From NCBI GenBank assembly GCA_947166955.1, contig CAMVGI010000001.1, forward strand, positions 1-34,821: a stretch of 34,821 bases of DNA. The letters run 5' to 3'. This document shows, piece after piece, positions 29,529 to 34,821 of the stretch. This DNA comes from an uncultured Clostridia bacterium (GTDB lineage Bacteria; Bacillota_A; Clostridia; Oscillospirales; Oscillospiraceae). The position numbers and the translations under genes were made by a program. Each line of letters starts with the position of its first letter. Within the stretch, counting starts at the first letter, position 1. Under the pieces are notes generated by a model. That model had not been told where the DNA came from, made no database searches, and saw only the letters and a program-made list of their open reading frames with translations.

Positions 29529-31481
29529 ATGTTCCTATATAAAGAGGAGATAACCAGTGGGCGCAGATGGGAAAAGCCCGTCACTGAAAAGACGGTCGTT
29601 ATCTCAAAAGGCGATCAGCCGATTGGATATCTCACCTGCATGACCTACGACGAGGACGGTCGCTTTGCCGTCGACCACTGGCACAAAGATACGCCGATTG
29701 AGGTGGCCTATTATACGGAGGTCAACGGACGCTATCGCAGGTCTAACAATATCGGATATGCCCGCAACATTGCGGAGGGCAAGAAAATATTTGCGGATTG
29801 GTACAAGGAGCATAGCGGCGAGGCACTTCGTTCGGATGTACGCGCGCTGCCCGCTTCGCCGGACGCCGAGTTCTTTCCGACGCCGACGCAGCTTGCCGGT
29901 AAGATGGCGAACATGATTGACTGGCATAAGGTCGAGACGTTTTTGGAGCCGTCCGCAGGTAAGGGCGACCTCATCGAGTGCGCAGTCAAGTGCTTTTACA
30001 AGAAAGGCGGATACCACTACCGCGACGATTGGTTTACGGAGCGATTTGACTGCATTGAGCGCGACGCGAATTTGCAGCTCATCCTCAAAGGCAAGGGCTA
30101 CCGCGTGGTATCCGATGACTTTCTCACCTACTTCACGATGAAGCACTACGACGCGATTATTATGAACCCGCCGTTTTCCAATGGCGATGAGCACCTGCTC
30201 AAAGCGATTTCCATGCAGCGTGACAGCGGTGGACAGATCGTGTGTCTGCTCAACGCCGAGACCATCCGCAATCCGTACACCGACCGCCGCAAGGTGTTGC
30301 AGCAGCAGCTCCAGAAATACGACGCAAAGATCGAGTTTGTTTCCGGCGCGTTCTCCCGCGCGGAACGCCGCAGTGACGTCGAGGTTGCGATCGTCTATCT
30401 GAACATCCCGGAGCCGAGGCACGAGTCTCACATTCTGGAACAACTCAAGAAAGCGGAACGCGCGGAGGGTGAGGAGTACAACAACGAGGTCGAAGACCTG
30501 GTTGCCGGCGACTGGATCGACCAGATGGTTTCCGGTTACGAGATGGAGGCCAAGCTGGGCGTCGCGCTTATGCGCGAGTATAATGCGCTCGCGCCGTACA
30601 TTATGAGCGGAACCGGTCAATACGACAAGCCGCTGATTCGTCTTTCCGTGAACGAACACGACTGCGATCATGCGACGAGCGATACGATCAATTCCTATCT
30701 TCGCAAGCTCCGTTACAAATACTGGGAGACGCTGCTTTCACGCAGGGAACTGACCGAGAAGATGACATCGCAGCTCCAGAACGAATACCACGACAAAATT
30801 CGGGAGATGCAGGACTACGATTTCAGCCGCTATAACATCAAGACGGTCATCATGGAAATCTCCGCGCAGCTCTCGCGAGGTGTGGAGGATTCGATCTACA
30901 AGCTCTTCGACGAGCTTTCCGCCGAGCACGCATGGTATCCGGAGTGCGCGAATAACATCCACTACTATAGCGGCTGGGCGACGAACAAGGCGCACAAGGT
31001 CGGCATGAAGGTCATTCTTCCGATCAACGGCTTCTACACAAAGTACGACGGAAAGAAGAAGCTGGAAGCGCGTGAGTTCTCACAGAAGATTGCCGACATC
31101 GAGCGTTCGCTGAATTATCTCGACCGTGGCGAAACGACTTCTTCGGTCGATCCGTACCGCGTTGCGCAGGTCGCGGAGGATTGCTGCCGCACGTCGATGG
31201 ATTTCAAGTATTTCTCCGCAACGTTCTACAAGAAGGGAACCTGTCACATCAAGTTCAATCCATCCGCCGAGCGTCTGATCGACCGCCTCAACATCTTCGC
31301 GGCGCGCGGTCGTCAGTGGCTTCCGCCCGACTACGGAAAGAAGAGCTATGATGACATGGACGCGGAATCCCGCGCCGTCATTGATGAGTTCCAGGGACGC
31401 GAAGCGTATGAGGAGGTCATGCGCGCGCCACAGAACTACATCATCTCCCCCGCGACGTCCATGCCGCTTCTCACCGCATAA
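29529..31481 (+). CDS. Adenine-type DNA methyltransferase with DUF4942-like tail, 650 aa
   Basis: ATG 29529 behind CGAGGAGGAT. After an N-terminal region of about 110 residues, FFPTPTQLA leads to the SAM-binding motif FLEPSAGKGDLI (near residue 140) and the catalytic IIMNPPFS (near residue 212), typical of amino-methyltransferases acting on adenine. From about residue 320 a second domain follows, ending in FKYFSATFYKKGTCHIKF and AERLIDRLNIF; this resembles DUF4942, which I know as a C-terminal partner of such methyltransferases in mobile elements. No restriction enzyme is beside it, so it is probably an orphan enzyme that protects phage DNA. Single-gene unit. Confidence 0.87.
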   Translation: MFLYKEEITSGRRWEKPVTEKTVVISKGDQPIGYLTCMTYDEDGRFAVDHWHKDTPIEVAYYTEVNGRYRRSNNIGYARNIAEGKKIFADWYKEHSGEALRSDVRALPASPDAEFFPTPTQLAGKMANMIDWHKVETFLEPSAGKGDLIECAVKCFYKKGGYHYRDDWFTERFDCIERDANLQLILKGKGYRVVSDDFLTYFTMKHYDAIIMNPPFSNGDEHLLKAISMQRDSGGQIVCLLNAETIRNPYTDRRKVLQQQLQKYDAKIEFVSGAFSRAERRSDVEVAIVYLNIPEPRHESHILEQLKKAERAEGEEYNNEVEDLVAGDWIDQMVSGYEMEAKLGVALMREYNALAPYIMSGTGQYDKPLIRLSVNEHDCDHATSDTINSYLRKLRYKYWETLLSRRELTEKMTSQLQNEYHDKIREMQDYDFSRYNIKTVIMEISAQLSRGVEDSIYKLFDELSAEHAWYPECANNIHYYSGWATNKAHKVGMKVILPINGFYTKYDGKKKLEAREFSQKIADIERSLNYLDRGETTSSVDPYRVAQVAEDCCRTSMDFKYFSATFYKKGTCHIKFNPSAERLIDRLNIFAARGRQWLPPDYGKKSYDDMDAESRAVIDEFQGREAYEEVMRAPQNYIISPATSMPLLTA

Positions 31482-31493
31482 TGGAAAATTTTG

Positions 31494-31523
31494 AGCGCCG
31501 GTTAGCAGCCGGCGCTTTTCTTC
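31494..31523 (+). terminator. Terminator hairpin overlapping module 20
   Basis: Perfect 8-bp stem AGCGCCGG/CCGGCGCT with TTAGCAG loop (31494-31501 with 31509-31516), then TTTCTTC. It is identical to the hairpin of module 14. Confidence 0.87.
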
Positions 31524-31531
31524 TGTAGTAA
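31500..31531 (+). promoter_or_regulatory. GGTTAGCA module 20 (hybrid)
   Basis: GGTTAGCA, 18 bases ending TTCTG, TAGTAA; identical over 39 bases to module 14. Confidence 0.88.
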
Positions 31532-31552
31532 AAGCAGAAGGAGGGCTTGCTT

Positions 31553-31786
31553 ATGCTTGTGAATTATGAGTCATTGACCGAGAAGAACAGGTTGTACGCT
31601 TTCACCTGTTATGTGCGGGACTGGAAAAAGCAAAACCCGGAAACGATCAAAAGAGACGGCGACGTTTTCAGCTATCGGACGAAGCGAGGTGTGGAAAAGC
31701 GTTTTGCCGTAACCAACGATAAGGATTACTCGATGAAGGTTCAGGGGTTTTATTTCAAAGAGATAAAGGAGGACGCACCATGTTGA
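31553..31786 (+). CDS. Small basic protein, 77 aa
   Basis: ATG 31553 (MLVNYESLTEKNRLYAF) follows AAGGAGGG; a TTG six bases upstream is less likely. Basic and aromatic (TCYVRDWKKQNPE, SYRTKRGVEKRF), probably a small alpha/beta protein. Its stop overlaps the next gene by seven bases, showing coupling. Not recognised. Confidence 0.7.
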   Translation: MLVNYESLTEKNRLYAFTCYVRDWKKQNPETIKRDGDVFSYRTKRGVEKRFAVTNDKDYSMKVQGFYFKEIKEDAPC

Positions 31787-32070
31787 AATCTGGAACCTAC
31801 AAATGGGAGAGCGACGATGGCGGCATCTTCGGTGGCTACGTCCGCGTCAGAATGAAGGAGACGAGCGCGTCGTTCATCATTACGCTGGTGGAAAACGCCT
31901 GCAAATTCAACGCGCCGCAGCTTGACGCTTTCTTCCAGAAGTCTCCGCGCGTCGTCATCCGCAAGGATGGCAGCAAGCACGCGCTGAACATTTCCGGCGA
32001 TGACTGGTTCTGTCTCTACCCATATCGCGTCGGCGTGCCGTTCGCGTTTCGTTATGAAGGAAAGGAATGA
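31780..32070 (+). CDS. Hypothetical protein, 96 aa
   Basis: ATG 31780 behind AAAGGAGG. Begins with beta strands (GTYKWESDDGGIFGGYVRVR), then ASFIITLVENACKFN, a basic patch (SPRVVIRKDGSKHAL) and an aromatic end (WFCLYPYRVGVPFAFRY). A compact beta protein; no motif recognised. Confidence 0.74.
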   Translation: MLKSGTYKWESDDGGIFGGYVRVRMKETSASFIITLVENACKFNAPQLDAFFQKSPRVVIRKDGSKHALNISGDDWFCLYPYRVGVPFAFRYEGKE

Positions 32071-32074
32071 CGCC

Positions 32075-32587
32075 ATGAGACTGATGAAGGATTTGGAAGT
32101 GCTCGCCGCGCTGGAAAACCTGCGGTTGATGCACGAGAACGGCAAGGAGAGCGCCGACCTCGTTCTTCGCTTTGCAACTGCCGTTGTTGCGGAGGCAATG
32201 GGCTTCGGTGGTCGCGCCGACTGGACGCGCGTGCTGAAAAACGAGTGCCTGGTCAATTACGACGGATTCGGCGAGGATAAGGTCGAGATTGCGCGCCGCC
32301 ACTACGAGGAGCTGGTCATCCCCTGTCAGAAAACGCTTGCCGTGCTGAGAAAATACGATCTATGCGGTCACGACGATCGCTTCTACTATATGTTCCTCGA
32401 CCGCCTCAAGTCGGATTGCCTCTACTACCTCGGCAACGGAGGCCGTTACGCGCCGCACCTGTGGACGCATGATGAGCGTGAGCAGATCGAGCTGATGCGC
32501 GCCGTCTACGCGCTTTTGCCGGAGAAACCGGAGTGGTTGACGGCTGAGCAGATCGAGAACTTCGCGAAGGAGATGGGCGTGGAATGA
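32075..32587 (+). CDS. LPD11-like protein, 170 aa
   Basis: ATG 32075 (MRLMKDLEVLAALENLR) follows AAAGGAATG; the longer open frame overlaps the previous gene. The C-terminal half, about residues 105-165 (FLDRLKSDCLYYLGNGG, HLWTHDEREQIELMRAVY, then LPEKPEWLTAEQIENFAKEM), matches the pattern of LPD11, a domain of large polyvalent proteins of phages and plasmids. Such domains are carried into the host with DNA or act in early infection; the role is not known. It has an ATGA overlap with the next gene. Confidence 0.8.
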   Translation: MRLMKDLEVLAALENLRLMHENGKESADLVLRFATAVVAEAMGFGGRADWTRVLKNECLVNYDGFGEDKVEIARRHYEELVIPCQKTLAVLRKYDLCGHDDRFYYMFLDRLKSDCLYYLGNGGRYAPHLWTHDEREQIELMRAVYALLPEKPEWLTAEQIENFAKEMGVE

Positions 32588-32901
32588 GAAAAGTCACCTT
32601 TACCATCGACGACCATGCCTATTTCCAAAGGCTTTACAAATTGCCGCCGGAGCAGGCGGAGGCGATGTTTTCCGGCACGCGGGGCTTCCGCGCGACCTAC
32701 GCGATCTTCTCCCGCGCGGAGGGCGATACAATCCCCGACCGCTGCGAGCTGACGGATGGAACCGGAGGGAAGATCGACCTCGACTCCCTCAACGCTTTTC
32801 AGCGCGGCGTCATTCTCGGCGAGTGCATGAGATACTTCGAGGGCGAGCTGCGAGACCGGAAGCCGACCGGCGTTTTGGAGATCAAAGAGGAAAAATTTTG
32901 A
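32584..32901 (+). CDS. Hypothetical protein, 105 aa
   Basis: ATG 32584 in an ATGA overlap with the LPD11-like gene, so the two are translationally coupled. Mixed alpha/beta: KVTFTIDDHAYFQRLYKL, then GFRATYAIFSRAEGD, then FQRGVILGECMRYFEGEL. No known motif. The stop lies two bases before module 21. Confidence 0.74.
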   Translation: MRKVTFTIDDHAYFQRLYKLPPEQAEAMFSGTRGFRATYAIFSRAEGDTIPDRCELTDGTGGKIDLDSLNAFQRGVILGECMRYFEGELRDRKPTGVLEIKEEKF

Positions 32902-32905
32902 TCGC

Positions 32906-32937
32906 GGTTAGCAACAGGCGGATTTTTTCTGTAATAA
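32906..32937 (+). promoter_or_regulatory. GGTTAGCA module 21
   Basis: GGTTAGCA, 18 bases ending TTCTG, TAATAA. Last copy in the window; it drives at least three genes. Confidence 0.87.
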
Positions 32938-32958
32938 GAGAGGAAGGAGGCGAAAGCC

Positions 32959-33363
32959 ATGACAAAGCTGGAAAAGAAACGAGCGACCGACCGCCGCGTG
33001 CTCTCGCACATGATGGAATCGAGCAACCACCCGAACGCCTTCACGCTCCGCCAGATGACCGCCATGATGCTTTCCGGTCACGCGCTGACGGAGGAGTACC
33101 TGTGCGAGGTGTATTCCAAGATTTTCGGTTATCTCGCGCTCGGCTATCCGACACTGGAAAACCTGCACTCGTGCATCCGTTCGCTCCGTTACTGCGAGCG
33201 GTTCGACGGAAACGGAAACTTCGTTGAGGCGTGGCTGAGCCTCGAATCGGACGGCACAACAGACCGCGCGCCGAAGGGCGAACGCTACCGTCTGACGCGC
33301 GATGAGGTAGAAAACCTCTGGCGTCTGGTCTATCCGTACAACAAGGAAGGAGAAACAAAATGA
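32959..33363 (+). CDS. Hypothetical protein, 134 aa
   Basis: ATG 32959 follows GAAGGAGG. N-terminal basic helix (KLEKKRATDRRVLSHMME), then a helical region (FTLRQMTAMMLSGHALTEEY, GYPTLENLHSCIRSL) and a C-terminal strand-rich part (RYRLTRDEVENLWRLVYPY). It might be a winged-helix type DNA-binding protein, but this is weak. ATGA overlap with the next gene. Confidence 0.73.
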   Translation: MTKLEKKRATDRRVLSHMMESSNHPNAFTLRQMTAMMLSGHALTEEYLCEVYSKIFGYLALGYPTLENLHSCIRSLRYCERFDGNGNFVEAWLSLESDGTTDRAPKGERYRLTRDEVENLWRLVYPYNKEGETK

Positions 33364-34202
33364 AAACCATTCTGGAAATGTCCCAGCAGCCGACGACCAA
33401 GCGCCGCACGATCGAGTACGGCACGAGCGGAAATAATGTCGTCCGCCACTACCACGACGTATTCCCCATCACGGAAACGCTCTTTGCTTCGGATTGCGGA
33501 ACCAATGGCTACGGCGAGCGTGAGTTTGATCTTTTCGTCTTCTTCGACGGCGTGCCGGACGGCATGAAGGTGGAAAATCACACGATTTTCCGCGACCACA
33601 TGACCGATGAGTATTACGCGAAAGCGGTCGTGAACGTTGGCTTGCAGTCCCGCGAGGCGTTTGTCTCCTCTTCGGATCAGGCGATGGAACGCAAGCAGTT
33701 CATCGGCAATGCCATCATCGAGTTCGTTCGCCAGTGGAACGCGGAGCGCGCCGCCGTCTACGAGAAGTACCGTGCCGCGTGGTACGAGCGCAAAGAAGAA
33801 GAGCGCCGCGCCCGCGAGGAACAGCGCCGCGCGGAGGAGGCGGAACGCGCGCGTCAGGCTATGGAGGAGGACGCTCGCGAGCGCGCGAAGTATCTCGGCT
33901 TTGCCGACGCCATGACGCCGATGCAGTTCGGGAAGCTCAGCAGCACGATGGAAAAGCTCACTCGCACCGTTGACTTCGGCGTCCAGACCAAGCGTGACTT
34001 CATTCTCTCCCTCGTCAAGGCCGGATGGACGCCCAACCGCCGCGACGACGTGACGACCTTCTACGGAAGCCGCTGGGACGTCAAAGAGAGCAAGCCCCGC
34101 ACGGAATACCGCATGAAAAAAGACGGATTCAGTTATAAGGTCAGCAAAACCGAGTACGATTTTGCCATGTACCTGACGGAACACACCGACCGCTTCAATT
34201 AA
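33360..34202 (+). CDS. Hypothetical protein with charged coiled coil, 280 aa
   Basis: ATG 33360 overlaps the previous stop; AAGGAGAAAC lies upstream. The N-terminal domain (residues 1-115) is beta-rich (REFDLFVFFDGVPDG). Residues about 125-180 are an unbroken Arg/Glu/Ala helix (for example ERKEEERRAREEQRRAEEAE), a strong coiled coil. The C-terminal 90 residues form a further domain (YGSRWDVKESKPRTEYRMKK). It probably multimerises through the coil. Function not recognised. Confidence 0.77.
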   Translation: MKTILEMSQQPTTKRRTIEYGTSGNNVVRHYHDVFPITETLFASDCGTNGYGEREFDLFVFFDGVPDGMKVENHTIFRDHMTDEYYAKAVVNVGLQSREAFVSSSDQAMERKQFIGNAIIEFVRQWNAERAAVYEKYRAAWYERKEEERRAREEQRRAEEAERARQAMEEDARERAKYLGFADAMTPMQFGKLSSTMEKLTRTVDFGVQTKRDFILSLVKAGWTPNRRDDVTTFYGSRWDVKESKPRTEYRMKKDGFSYKVSKTEYDFAMYLTEHTDRFN

Positions 34203-34220
34203 GAAAGGAGAATGGAAGCT

Positions 34221-34821
34221 ATGAACAGCATCATGGAAAATTTCGTCACGCAGGCGCTCGCGAACAACACGACCGGCTCGTTCATCATCGACAACAGCCC
34301 CATCGGAGAAGGTCGTCGCTGGTTCTTCACGCAGCTTACGCTTGGCGCGGCGCGCCTCATCTATGGCGACTACGCTCTCTGCGCGGAGGACGAGGTGCCG
34401 CACTTCTACGACGGTCTGCGCCTCAAGGCGGTCGTCGCGGATGGAACGGTCTGCCTTTTCGACAAGTATCTCTTCAACGTCCCCTACCTCGGCGGAGACC
34501 ACGACATTCCCGACCATCTGGTCTTTGCGGAGGACGCCCGCGCCGAGATAGAGCAGTCCGCGATCGACAAGCTCTTCCCCGCTTGGCTGGAAGCGCTCGC
34601 GCCGGCGGACGTCAAGGAAACGGACGAGATCCGCTGCCGCCGCGCCGCCCGCAGCTTCGTGCTGTTTGGGACACCGTATGAAGAGCCGAAGATTTCCGAG
34701 GTCGTCCTGACGATGGATGATTTCGTTGCCGTGCTCTGCGGCTTCACGACGGCGGAGGACGTGGTGGATGCCTACCTGCACAAGGGAGATACCGAGAGAT
34801 ACTTTGCCTACCTCAAGCGCC
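34221..34821 (+). CDS. Hypothetical protein (partial, runs off window)
   Basis: ATG 34221 behind AAAGGAG. The frame is open to the window end, 200 codons visible. Acidic alpha/beta protein: SFIIDNSPIGEGRRWFFTQL, a beta region (LRLKAVVADGTVCLFDKYLF), and an acidic helical region with AEIEQSAIDKLFPAWLEAL. No motif is recognised. It belongs to the module 21 unit. Confidence 0.7.
   Translation, partial: MNSIMENFVTQALANNTTGSFIIDNSPIGEGRRWFFTQLTLGAARLIYGDYALCAEDEVPHFYDGLRLKAVVADGTVCLFDKYLFNVPYLGGDHDIPDHLVFAEDARAEIEQSAIDKLFPAWLEALAPADVKETDEIRCRRAARSFVLFGTPYEEPKISEVVLTMDDFVAVLCGFTTAEDVVDAYLHKGDTERYFAYLKR

Noticed and set aside
16853..32937. The repeated GGTTAGCA elements as a CRISPR array or iterons
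   Set aside because: Spacing between copies is irregular (hundreds to thousands of bases), each copy precedes genes, and only the two short elements are conserved, which fits promoters and not spacer-repeat units or origin iterons.
1..34821. Reassigned stop codons across the phage
   Set aside because: TAA, TAG and TGA all end well-formed genes here; only one in-frame TGA (27406) needs explanation.
1..34821. Insertion sequences or transposase genes
   Set aside because: No transposase motifs or flanking inverted repeats with target duplications were seen; the only recombinase is the tyrosine integrase.
17009..34821. Conjugative element rather than phage
   Set aside because: LPD11-like, J-domain and DUF4942 proteins also occur on conjugative elements, but no relaxase, coupling protein or type IV secretion gene is visible, while a phage-type RNA polymerase, tRNAs and a possible packaging protein are. 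This remains open because the window is partial.

Overview
The window looks like part of a large temperate phage (or phage-like element) of a GC-rich Bacillota host, probably a gut Clostridia. This is inferred from strong AGGAGG-type ribosome binding sites, dense overlapping small genes, tRNA genes that encode CCA, an HU-like protein, a tyrosine recombinase, a phage-type single-chain RNA polymerase, a sigma factor and a putative packaging protein. No host genes are visible and no phage end is reached. The first and last genes run off the window.

Left arm, 1-15732, minus strand. From the right end it holds the tyrosine integrase behind a consensus sigma-70 promoter. Next come an unknown gene and a non-coding stretch with a tRNA-Gly and an unusual interrupted tRNA. 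A run of small zinc-ribbon and acidic proteins follows, then an HD-domain hydrolase, a sigma-70-family factor, a small membrane protein and a FolD-like protein missing key catalytic residues. After these lie a superfamily 2 helicase and a 939-residue RNA polymerase with the double-psi barrel signature DFDSD (YonO/beta-prime-like). The arm ends with a metallophosphoesterase, an HU-like protein, a CAU tRNA-like gene and a zinc-finger protein that may belong to the packaging module.

Middle, 15733-17008. About 1.3 kb without a convincing gene separates the arms. Part of it is strongly pyrimidine-rich low-complexity sequence. No repressor gene is recognisable here although an integrase is present.

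Right arm, 17009-34821, plus strand. A sigma-like helix-turn-helix protein comes first. It is followed by about 35 mostly small genes, among them a J-domain protein, a multi-zinc protein, a DNA methyltransferase with a DUF4942-like tail and an LPD11-like protein. The arm is cut into units of one to three genes. Almost every unit is preceded by the same promoter-like module, GGTTAGCA, an 18-nt spacer usually ending in CTG, then an AT-rich box such as TTATAT or TAATAA. I count 21 copies, all on the plus strand. In six of them GGTTAGCA lies wholly or partly in the loop of a perfect terminator-like hairpin, so the end of one unit and the start of the next occupy the same 35-50 bases. This array is the most striking feature of the window. 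It probably serves phage-directed transcription by one of the two sigma-like proteins, by the phage RNA polymerase, or by host polymerase with a phage activator. Which of these is unknown.
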